Below, in pieces: positions 1 through 5,443 of a stretch of DNA of 6,341 bases; positions within the stretch are counted from its first letter, which is position 1; each line of letters begins with the position of its first letter. The stretch comes from Deltaproteobacteria bacterium. Its GTDB lineage: Bacteria > Myxococcota_A > Polyangia > Palsa-1104 > JAEUJZ01. Under the pieces are notes generated by a model. The model was not told where the DNA came from. It made no database searches and worked only from the letters and a program-made list of their open reading frames with translations. The position numbers and the translations under genes were made by a program. The stretch lies in NCBI GenBank assembly GCA_017990795.1, contig JAGNNG010000117.1, positions 1 through 6,341 on the forward strand, written 5' to 3'.

Positions 1-1424
1 TCGCTAACTGTGTACAGTCGCACCGCCGTGGCTCCCGAGGGTGGCTGGGTGAGCTTTTGCGGTGGCTGCGCCACGACTTCAAAGCCGCCCGTCACCAGCA
101 CTTGGGCTTCCGTGGCGCCCGTATTCGACCCAATCGGCAGCCCCAGCCGCGTCGCAGTGTGAAAGACCGTTGCTGCACCGCTGACTTTGACACCTGGATC
201 GGCCACCGCTGCAGGAGCCGCAGGCAGCCCCTTGAGCATCACCGCCCCAGCATCCAGCACATCCCCCATCATCTGCGGCAACCGCGCCCCCAGCACCATC
301 GCCGTCGAGGACGACAGTGGCGTCACCGTGCTGCCCAGATACCACGGCAGCTTCGCGGTCATCGCAGAGTAGCTCAGCGTCGGCATGCTCTGGCCCTGCG
401 CCAGCGTACCAACCACCAGCTCGGTGTTCTTGGTGAGATCAATTGGGTTGCTGCGGCTGACGGTACCGCTGGGCACAAAGCTGCCACCACCCATCACCAG
501 CAGGCCCCCACCAGGCAGAGCCGTCCCGCCCGCAAAGCCCGTTTTGTGAGTGCCTGTGTCCACGACTTCGGTGGTTAGCGTTCGATTGGCGACGTCATAG
601 GTCAGAAGCTCAGCCCCCGCCGGTTCTGCATTTCCAGTGGGAGCCAGCCGGAACAGCGTCGGCTTATCCGCTGACAGCAGTACCGCCTGGTTAGCCGTCG
701 CCGTCAGCCCGCCGTAGACCAGAATCCGAACCTGCGTATCCGTCGCCGAGACCACCGCTGCCTGATGAAAGGCTCGCGCCTTGACCGCCGCAGCACCGGT
801 AAGCGCCGTAAATACACCTTTGCGTGGGTCATAAACCTCGGGGCTGGCCAGTACGCCAAAGACGTCGGGGCCATTGCCGCTCACTGCAGCGATGCCTCCC
901 AGCATCAGCACCTCGCCGGAAGGAAGCATCGTGGCCGAGTGAAACGCCCGCGCCGTGACCGGAGCGCCCGCCGGACAGCCCCAGTCGGCCACCGGAAACA
1001 GCGTCACCACCTGCGGCTGCCCATCCATCCCGGTGCTGGCGTTACTAAGCGCCGCTCCCGAGTAGATGCGGTTCCCGGTCTTGTCAAACAGCTCGGCGAA
1101 CAAGTCGAGCCGCGTCCGATCCACGGAGCCCAAGTCGATGTTGGGCTTCTCGGCGGGAACCTCGGCGACCAGATCGCAGTGCAGCGTCCGCGTGTCTTGG
1201 TCGCGCCGCAGCACCGACAAGCGCAAAGTACCGTCGCGAAGCAGCGGCTTATACGGCATGCCCTCGCCGGTGGTCTTGCGACAGCCGCCCGCTCGCGCAT
1301 TTTCTGCCAGCTGAAACTTGATGCCTGGACCCTGCGGACCTTTGCTGCAGCCCGCAAAGCCAAGCGCCACACCCACAAGACCTACCCCAAAGCGATACCG
1401 GAGGAGACGATCAAAGGAGCCCAT
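1..1424 (-). CDS. Kelch-repeat (beta-propeller) lipoprotein, 3' end cut by window edge
   Basis: The minus-strand frame is open without a stop from the ATG at 1424 to the left edge (474 codons seen), so the C-terminus is missing. Residues 1-26 look like a lipoprotein signal: Arg at 6, 9 and 11, a hydrophobic stretch of about 12-24, then a lipobox-like F-A-G-C with Cys26 followed by Ser27. Phe at -3 is less usual than Leu. An N-terminal region (about 27-155) carries Cys48, Cys83 and Cys150. It is followed by Kelch-like blades: T157-G177 (ARAFHSATMLPSGEVLMLGG), K215-G239 (ARAFHQA...ILVYGG), T295-G313 (LPGGGLLVMGG) and V420-G447 (FHTATRL...VLVTGG). Such propellers usually mediate binding; no enzymatic residues are recognisable and the substrate is unknown. 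The start is set by the signal peptide directly behind it; the ribosome site (AGAAG) is weak. It is divergent from the aminotransferase gene. An extracytoplasmic, membrane-anchored location is inferred. The ORFs on the opposite strand here are His/Arg-rich antisense frames. Confidence 0.85.
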   Translation of the reverse strand, partial: MGSFDRLLRYRFGVGLVGVALGFAGCSKGPQGPGIKFQLAENARAGGCRKTTGEGMPYKPLLRDGTLRLSVLRRDQDTRTLHCDLVAEVPAEKPNIDLGSVDRTRLDLFAELFDKTGNRIYSGAALSNASTGMDGQPQVVTLFPVADWGCPAGAPVTARAFHSATMLPSGEVLMLGGIAAVSGNGPDVFGVLASPEVYDPRKGVFTALTGAAAVKARAFHQAAVVSATDTQVRILVYGGLTATANQAVLLSADKPTLFRLAPTGNAEPAGAELLTYDVANRTLTTEVVDTGTHKTGFAGGTALPGGGLLVMGGGSFVPSGTVSRSNPIDLTKNTELVVGTLAQGQSMPTLSYSAMTAKLPWYLGSTVTPLSSSTAMVLGARLPQMMGDVLDAGAVMLKGLPAAPAAVADPGVKVSGAATVFHTATRLGLPIGSNTGATEAQVLVTGGFEVVAQPPQKLTQPPSGATAVRLYTVS

Positions 1425-1534
1425 AGCTTCTGACGGTATCGCAGCGCAAGCAGACGGGTCAATGTAGCCGCGCTGACTGGGTATCTTCATCCCCGGTATC
1501 GGCACCTGCGTCTCTTGTGATAATCGATGTATCT
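1425..1534. promoter_or_regulatory. Divergent promoter region between Kelch lipoprotein and aminotransferase genes
   Basis: This 110-base gap must hold promoters for both flanking genes. For the plus strand, TGTGATAAT at 1516-1524 is a good extended -10 element (TG-n-GATAAT, 5 of 6 to TATAAT) with no clear -35. It would start transcription near 1531, just before the ATG at 1535. For the minus strand, TTGACC (1462-1457) and GATACC (1440-1435), 16 bases apart, form a weaker -35/-10 pair that would start transcription a few bases before the ATG at 1424. GGTATC occurs at 1435, 1480 and 1495, and an imperfect palindrome with GATA/TATC arms lies at 1519-1533; these could be operator elements. The promoter calls are by eye only. 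Confidence 0.4.
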
Positions 1535-2794
1535 ATGCCGACCAGCGCTTCGCCTCCTTCGTCTTCTTTGGCCTCGTCCGGTGCCCGCTCACGACTCTCT
1601 GAGCGCGGAAAGAACGCCCCGGCCAGCCCGATCCGCAAACTTGAGCCCTTTGCCCGCAAAGCCAGCGAGCGCGGACTTAAGATCTATCACCTCAACATCG
1701 GCCAGCCCGACATCGCGACGCCGGCCAAGTTTTTAGAGCGCGCCCGCCTGCCGCAAGGCGAGGTCCTAAGCTACAGCCCGTCGGCAGGGCTTTATCCTTA
1801 TCGCCAAGCGCTGGCCAGCTATTACAACGGGCTGGGGCTGGCGGTGCCGATCCTGGACAGCGATGTGCTGGTGACCACGGGCGGCTCGGAAGCGCTGCTG
1901 TTTGCGATGCTGGCGCTGTGCGATCCCGGCGACGAGATCATCACGCCCGAGCCGTACTACCCAAACTACGGCATGTTCAGCCTGATGGCGGGCGCGGTCC
2001 TAAAAGCGCTGCCCACGCGCATCGAAAACGGCTTTGCCCTGCCCTCGCCCGCCGCGTTTGCTGAAGCGGTCGGCCCGCGCACCCGCGCAATCCTGCTGTG
2101 CAACCCCTCAAACCCCACCGGCACCGTCTATACCCGCGAGGCTCTGACGGAAGTAGTAGCGCTGTGCAAGGCGCGCGGTCTGATGCTGATCTGCGACGAG
2201 GTCTATCGCGACTTCGTCTACGGCGGCAGCGGTCGCCCCGAGAGCGTGCTGCAGATTCCCGGTGCTGCCGAAGTGACGGTGATTATTGACTCGCTGTCCA
2301 AGCGCTTCTCGGCTTGCGGCGCGCGTATCGGCTGCATGGTGAGCAAAGTCACCGAGGTCATGGATGCGGCCACGCGCTTTGCCATGAGCCGCCTGTCGCC
2401 CCCCACGCTGGGCCAGCTGGGCGGCATGGGCGCGCTAGAAGAACCCGGCGAGTTTATCGCGGGCATGCTGCAGCAGTTCCGCCGTCGCCGCGACGTCCTG
2501 ATGGAAGAGCTGGCGAAGCTGCCGGGCGTCTTTGCTCCCGAGGCGCAAGGCGCGTTTTACCTGATGACCCGCCTACCGGTGGACTCTGCAGAGCGCTTCT
2601 GCGAGTGGCTGCTGACCGACTTTGAGCACGAAAAAGAGACGGTCATGCTCGCCCCTGGCCCCGGCTTTTACCGCACCCCCGGCGCCGGTCACAACGAGGT
2701 CCGCATCGCCTACGTCCTCGGCGAAAAGCCACTCCGCCGCGCAGTGGAGCTAATCGGCCTCGCCCTCAATGCCTATCCCGGCACGCAGCGGTAA
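1535..2794 (+). CDS. PLP-dependent aminotransferase, class I/II (fold type I)
   Basis: This is a cytoplasmic transaminase that transfers an amino group between an amino acid and a 2-oxo acid using pyridoxal phosphate. Numbered from the ATG at 1535 (419 aa, normal for the family), it shows the full signature set: GQPD 56-59; TTGGSEA 114-120 for the PLP phosphate; EPYYPNY 139-145 with a ring-stacking aromatic; NPSNPTG 190-196; DEVY 221-224; the Schiff-base lysine K256 in SLSKRFSACGARIG, with R264 as phosphate ligand; and R390 in EVRIAYV, the usual alpha-carboxylate arginine. All expected catalytic residues are present. It resembles the broad AspC-like branch with 'SPIRKL...HLNIGQPDI..P'; substrate specificity (aspartate, aromatic or other) cannot be read from sequence. 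Residues 1-20 are a Ser/Pro/Ala-rich extension without homologous character. The frame also contains a GTG at 1517, but that codon lies inside the likely -10 element, so ATG 1535 is preferred. No Shine-Dalgarno is seen, which fits a near-leaderless message. No operon partner is evident. Confidence 0.93.
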   Translation: MPTSASPPSSSLASSGARSRLSERGKNAPASPIRKLEPFARKASERGLKIYHLNIGQPDIATPAKFLERARLPQGEVLSYSPSAGLYPYRQALASYYNGLGLAVPILDSDVLVTTGGSEALLFAMLALCDPGDEIITPEPYYPNYGMFSLMAGAVLKALPTRIENGFALPSPAAFAEAVGPRTRAILLCNPSNPTGTVYTREALTEVVALCKARGLMLICDEVYRDFVYGGSGRPESVLQIPGAAEVTVIIDSLSKRFSACGARIGCMVSKVTEVMDAATRFAMSRLSPPTLGQLGGMGALEEPGEFIAGMLQQFRRRRDVLMEELAKLPGVFAPEAQGAFYLMTRLPVDSAERFCEWLLTDFEHEKETVMLAPGPGFYRTPGAGHNEVRIAYVLGEKPLRRAVELIGLALNAYPGTQR

Positions 2795-3103
2795 CACTTT
2801 CTCTCCCCAGCAGTCGTCCCTCCCCCAAAAAACCACACCAGCAGAAACGCCACGCAAGCCCATGAAGCGGGCACCTTAAACGGGGCTGCTCTGTGGCCAG
2901 CCTGCGGGCGCATCAAGCTCCAATCAGTCACTCGACGCTTAGGCCAGAGCCACTGCGCCACTGCCGCTACGACGGCGCAAATTGTGAAGAAATATTCATG
3001 CGACAGTCAGCCATTTCCCTTCAATCAGTGGTACTTGCAGGTGCTGAAAAATAATTAATTCTTTTTCATAAAGCGACTCCTCGCCACAGCCATAAGTGAC
3101 CTC
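2795..3103. other. 309-base intergenic region, AT-rich on its right side
   Basis: No convincing gene lies between the aminotransferase stop and the next ATG, and no hairpin-plus-T-tract terminator follows the aminotransferase. The left part (to about 2975) is GC-rich and featureless apart from a tandem CACTGC-GC-CACTGC at about 2951-2964. From about 2978 to 3073 the base composition drops sharply in GC, including an A/T-only run around 3047-3060, which is typical of a promoter region for the downstream gene. An 18-codon reading frame (2998-3054) sits inside it but has no good ribosome-binding site. Confidence 0.6.
2978..3073 (+). promoter_or_regulatory. Putative AT-rich promoter for the secreted beta-rich protein gene
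   Basis: This AT-rich island within GC-rich DNA lies 30-125 bases upstream of the ATG at 3104. The best -10-like hexamer is AATAAT at 3050-3055 (5 of 6 to consensus), but nothing close to TTGACA sits 16-18 bases before it. TTGCAG at 3035-3040 is -35-like but would need a poor -10 (TAATTC, 15-base spacing). It would give a leader of roughly 40 bases. The exact start site is a guess; the composition shift is directly visible. Confidence 0.3.
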
Positions 3104-3841
3104 ATGCTGCACCGCTGGCTCCAACTAACCACCGCATTCCTCGCCATCCTGCTCATCCCCACAGAGGGCATCTGCCAACAAAGCCTCTTTAACGTCCCGG
3201 CTGGTCTGCTTACGCCCTCTGGTAAGGTGTTCGCCCAAGAGCAGCTGACACTTAGCCAGCATGAGGGCGAGTCGAACACCTCCCTGGCGTACGGTCTTGG
3301 TCCGTGGCTCGAAGTCGGCATGAATGTGCTTCATGTGCCGCTTTATCACCCCACCGAGCCGCCCAGCACCGGGCTTTACGCCAGCTCGATCCTGGCCCAC
3401 GCCAGCGTCGCGTTAAAGCCTACGTCCTGGGCCACCGTATTTGTTGGAGGTGCAGCAGGCGTGGGCGAGATGCAAACTGAGCACAGTGGCCTAGTCACCC
3501 TCGGCTGGGGCCTGACCCGCTGGGAGGCTCCCCGGAACTGGGGCTCGTATGTAGTCGGCGTCTACCTGGGTAGCGGCAGCGCTGTAGGCAGCGGCCTTCC
3601 CATCGGGGGCCTGCTCGGGGCGGAAATCCCGCTGGTGCCCGAAAAGCTGTCGCTCTTAGCCGACTGGGTAATAGGCAACAACAATATCAGCGTCGCCGTC
3701 GTAGGGCTGGTCGCCTTTCTTGGTCCACGAGTGCAGGTCTCGGTCGGCGCGCAGCTGCCTAGCCCTGGCACGGAAAACCCGTTCGGCGGCGTACTAGAGC
3801 TGACCTATGTGCCCATCGCCGAGTCACGCGGCAGGCACTAG
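3104..3841 (+). CDS. Secreted beta-rich protein, probable outer-membrane beta-barrel
   Basis: The 245-aa protein has a clear Sec-type signal peptide: His3/Arg4 in the n-region, a hydrophobic core at about 8-19, and probable cleavage after GIC (residue 24) before QQS. The mature part alternates short polar turns with strands of alternating hydrophobic residues (for example 111-120, 146-156, 181-190, 194-206, 209-217, 228-237), as expected for a small outer-membrane barrel. The mature N-terminus (NVPAGLLTPSGKVFAQEQL, about 30-48) and the segment SLLADWVIGNNN (183-194) resemble recurring segments of uncharacterised proteobacterial and myxobacterial outer-membrane proteins; that is from memory and was not searched. 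The sequence suggests no transported substrate. The start is the first ATG of the frame and places the signal peptide correctly, although the ribosome site is weak. It converges on the membrane-protein gene at 3953-4465. A periplasmic beta-sandwich protein is the main alternative. Confidence 0.78.
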   Translation: MLHRWLQLTTAFLAILLIPTEGICQQSLFNVPAGLLTPSGKVFAQEQLTLSQHEGESNTSLAYGLGPWLEVGMNVLHVPLYHPTEPPSTGLYASSILAHASVALKPTSWATVFVGGAAGVGEMQTEHSGLVTLGWGLTRWEAPRNWGSYVVGVYLGSGSAVGSGLPIGGLLGAEIPLVPEKLSLLADWVIGNNNISVAVVGLVAFLGPRVQVSVGAQLPSPGTENPFGGVLELTYVPIAESRGRH

Positions 3842-3952
3842 GACGGTCTGCGGGGAGGCGACCAGGCCGCAGCAGCGGTAGCAACCCACGCGTAACAGAT
3901 ATCAATAAGGCGTTGTGTCGATGTACAGCGAAGCTAGCTATGTCGATATCAG
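3842..3952. terminator. Convergent intergenic region with a GC hairpin after the upstream stop
   Basis: This 111-base gap separates two converging genes, so both transcripts should end near here. A G:C-rich inverted repeat CTGCGG/CCGCAG (3848-3853 and 3867-3872, 13-base loop) begins 7 bases after the TAG of the plus-strand gene. It has no T-tract on either side, so it is not a classical intrinsic terminator; a hairpin aiding RNA 3'-end stability or a Rho-dependent end would fit equally well. Confidence 0.25.
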
Positions 3953-3957
3953 CTAGC
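3933..3957. repeat. Perfect 7-bp inverted repeat GCTAGCT / AGCTAGC
   Basis: GCTAGCT (3933-3939) and AGCTAGC (3951-3957) are perfect reverse complements separated by 11 bases that themselves include the palindrome GATATC. The right arm overlaps the TAG stop codon (3955-3953) of the minus-strand membrane-protein gene, so in its transcript the hairpin would start at the stop codon. It could act as a transcript-end hairpin; no T-tract follows in either direction. Each arm is itself near-palindromic (GCTAGC), which makes a chance match more likely than the length alone suggests. Confidence 0.45.
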
Positions 3958-4465
3958 GGCGGACGGCGGCGGCCAGGCGGCGGTTGCCTCTGACCCACTG
4001 CGGCAAACCGATGCCGGCCAGAGCGAAGCTCGCCAAGCAGTATTTTGCGCCGCCCACCGTCGAGTCCAGGCCCAGACCCAGCTCGCCAGCTTGATTGTGC
4101 AGTGCGGCAATCACAAAGTGCGCAAGTCCGGCCAAAAATAAAATCCAAGCGGTGCAGGAAAACGCGATCCCTAAACACTTTTGCAGGATCGCTGGGTACG
4201 GTAAGCGGTTTTGGGTGCGTAAGCCGCTTTGCGCTGCGAAGCCTTCTGCGCTGTGATCGCGCAAAGAAGGTGACAGGGCGGGACTTGTAAGGAAGCTCTC
4301 CGAGGCGCGCACTCGAGCGCTGCGACTGGCGCGGGCGCTGTGCGGACGAGCTGAGTGCGGACTGAATCGCGGAACCGGGGCCTGACCTAAAGATGTCGGC
4401 TGCGCTGAAGCCGTACTAAGGGCTCCAAGCTGATGTCGAGGTCGGGCTGGCTGGGGTTCTGGCAT
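3953..4465 (-). CDS. Small membrane protein with disordered N-terminal half (unknown family)
   Basis: I do not recognise the family. The 170-aa product has two unlike halves. Residues 1-85 are rich in Ala, Ser, Pro, Arg and His, with no hydrophobic segment, and look disordered. From about 90 it resembles an integral membrane protein: a strong helix at about 97-121 (GIAFSCTAWILFLAGLAHFV within it) and a weaker one at about 139-156 (CLASFALAGIGLPQW), ending in an Arg-rich tail (RGNRRLAAAVRR) that would favour a cytoplasmic C-terminus. The ATG at 4465 has a good ribosome-binding site, GGAG, 7 bases upstream (minus strand), which supports this start despite the odd N-terminus. The gene stands alone, converging on the secreted beta-rich gene. 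Codon use in the first half is less biased than in the second, so a shorter true protein starting further in, or a spurious N-terminal extension, remains possible. Confidence 0.6.
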   Translation of the reverse strand: MPEPQPARPRHQLGALSTASAQPTSLGQAPVPRFSPHSARPHSARASRSARVRASESFLTSPALSPSLRDHSAEGFAAQSGLRTQNRLPYPAILQKCLGIAFSCTAWILFLAGLAHFVIAALHNQAGELGLGLDSTVGGAKYCLASFALAGIGLPQWVRGNRRLAAAVRR

Positions 4466-4709
4466 GCAGTGACTCCGTTTCCGAAAGTCAGCTAGCGCAA
4501 GGACGATGCCGAGTCTATGCGAGCGCAGCCGTAAGGCTATCCAGCGGCGGAGACTACGCCCAGTTGTGCGGCCTGGTGCGCAACGCGGCGCGTTACGATT
4601 TTGGCCCGCCAGCAGCCCTCAAGAAGCCGACCCCGCCACCCCTGCAACCTGACTGTGCGCCATTCAATGCGGCAATCGCAGGCGCAAGCCCCCACCCTTC
4701 GCCTTGCCA
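4466..4709. other. 244-base stretch without a convincing gene
   Basis: This lies between the stop of the DUF1285 gene (4710) and the start of the small membrane-protein gene (4465), both on the minus strand, so it may be a long 5' region of the latter. It holds GGAG for that gene at about 4473-4476. A plus-strand frame is open across the whole stretch (4420-4713) but has no ATG or GTG near its beginning. A minus-strand frame of 57 codons (4710-4537) starts at TAATG on the DUF1285 stop but has poor codon character. No tRNA-like fold and no T-tailed terminator were seen. Confidence 0.5.
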
Positions 4710-5351
4710 TTAAAGAATGCTCGCGGGCGCAGTCGTCTCCGCACGCTCACGAGCCTCGGGCCAGCTACACACTGGCACCGGCGTACGCGACGAACCCAGC
4801 GTCAGCTCGTAACTGGAAGGCGGCTCGGTGCTACCCACGGGCTCTAGGTGCTCGGCCAAGGAGAAGTAGGCCGGTCGTAGCAGCCGGGCGCAAAGGCCGC
4901 TGTGCAGCTGACAGTACAGGCCGCGATCCTCGACGTAGCGTAGAGTCTGGGGCTGCAGCGCTTCCTCGGTGTCGTCCGATAATAGAAGCCACACCTGCTG
5001 CTTATCCGACCCAGGCGCGGCGGGCTCAAGGCGTACGCTGCGCACAAAGCGTGGCGTGTCCAAGACCTGCACTGGGTAGCTAAACGGCGGGATCGACAGC
5101 ATCCAGGTGCCACCCACCGTGCGCACAAGAGAGCGCGTAAATAGCAGCGCCAGTGCCTCATTTACAAATGGCTCGCCTTGGTGAAACCAGCGTCCTTCGG
5201 CGTCCAGGTAGATGGACTCTAGCGTCGCGCCACTTTGCAAAAAGCGTCGCACCGGCTCAGGCAGCGACGTATCCGCCAGCAGCTGCGCCACTTGAGGCTC
5301 GACCGCAACCGCTGACACCGCATCAGACTTCTCTTCTAAAGACAAAGGCAT
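4710..5351 (-). CDS. DUF1285 family protein
   Basis: The 213-aa cytoplasmic protein has no signal peptide or membrane segment. The body (about 45-170) matches the layout of the DUF1285 family as I remember it: an early 'D.EGRWFHQGEPF.N..L..LF' block (50-71), then a 'G.W.L..P...Y.V.V.D.PF/RFV' block (81-103), a strand with WLLLSDD (121-127), and the 'L..GL.ARL.RP.YF.L.E' block (about 149-169). The family's biochemical role is not established. Residues 1-40 form an acidic to neutral lead-in, and the tail after 171 is Pro/Ser/Thr-rich and longer than the core needs. The start at 5351 is supported by an AGGAAAGG ribosome site with spacing of about 7; a second GGAGG abuts the ATG and is too close to be the working one. 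It is head-to-head with the fadN-like gene, 92 bases apart. Assignment is by recognising the motif pattern, without a profile search. Confidence 0.78.
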   Translation of the reverse strand: MPLSLEEKSDAVSAVAVEPQVAQLLADTSLPEPVRRFLQSGATLESIYLDAEGRWFHQGEPFVNEALALLFTRSLVRTVGGTWMLSIPPFSYPVQVLDTPRFVRSVRLEPAAPGSDKQQVWLLLSDDTEEALQPQTLRYVEDRGLYCQLHSGLCARLLRPAYFSLAEHLEPVGSTEPPSSYELTLGSSRTPVPVCSWPEARERAETTAPASIL

Positions 5352-5443
5352 ACCTCCACCTTTCCTGACTTACGTGCTGGCCGCCACTTCTGCGCCACTT
5401 CCGTGATAGACTCCGACACCAAAATTCCTCGGAGGGAAGTGTG
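5352..5443. promoter_or_regulatory. Divergent promoter region, DUF1285 / fadN-like
   Basis: These 92 bases must carry 5' signals for both genes. For the plus gene, GGAGG at 5431-5435 is a strong ribosome-binding site 8 bases before the ATG at 5444; it also explains why ATG is preferred over the adjacent in-frame GTG at 5441. TGATAGACT at 5404-5412 is a possible extended -10 (TG-n-TAGACT, 4 of 6) without a recognisable -35. For the minus gene, AGGAAAGG lies about 7 bases upstream of its ATG. No clear operator palindrome is visible. Confidence 0.4.

Noticed and set aside
57..578. Plus-strand reading frame of 173 codons (also 765-1433, 222 codons)
   Set aside because: Both are His/Arg/Gln-rich without domain character and lie antisense to the Kelch lipoprotein frame, which has a signal peptide and repeated blade motifs.
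1517..1534. GTG at 1517 as an earlier start of the aminotransferase
   Set aside because: It lies within the extended -10-like TGTGATAAT, has no ribosome site, and adds six residues with no family support; ATG 1535 is preferred.
2795..2900. Intrinsic terminator after the aminotransferase
   Set aside because: No G:C-rich stem followed by a T-tract could be found; termination may be Rho-dependent or further downstream.
2773..2961. Minus-strand 62-codon frame with a hydrophobic stretch (CVAFLLVWFFGGG)
   Set aside because: It overlaps the aminotransferase 3' end, has no clear ribosome site, and the hydrophobic run is the complement of an A/C-rich tract; insufficient support.
3759..4178. Minus-strand 139-codon frame overlapping two other genes
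   Set aside because: It overlaps the ends of both the secreted beta-rich gene and the small membrane-protein gene and is Arg/Cys-rich; it reads as a shifted-frame shadow.
4537..4710. Minus-strand 57-codon frame starting at TAATG on the DUF1285 stop codon
   Set aside because: The stop-start overlap looks like translational coupling, but the product is Arg/Trp/Cys-rich with several AGG and CGA codons, unlike real genes here, and has no recognisable features.
4601..5083. Plus-strand 160-codon frame
   Set aside because: It is an Arg/Ala/Ser-rich antisense frame to the DUF1285 gene, which has better motif and ribosome-site support.
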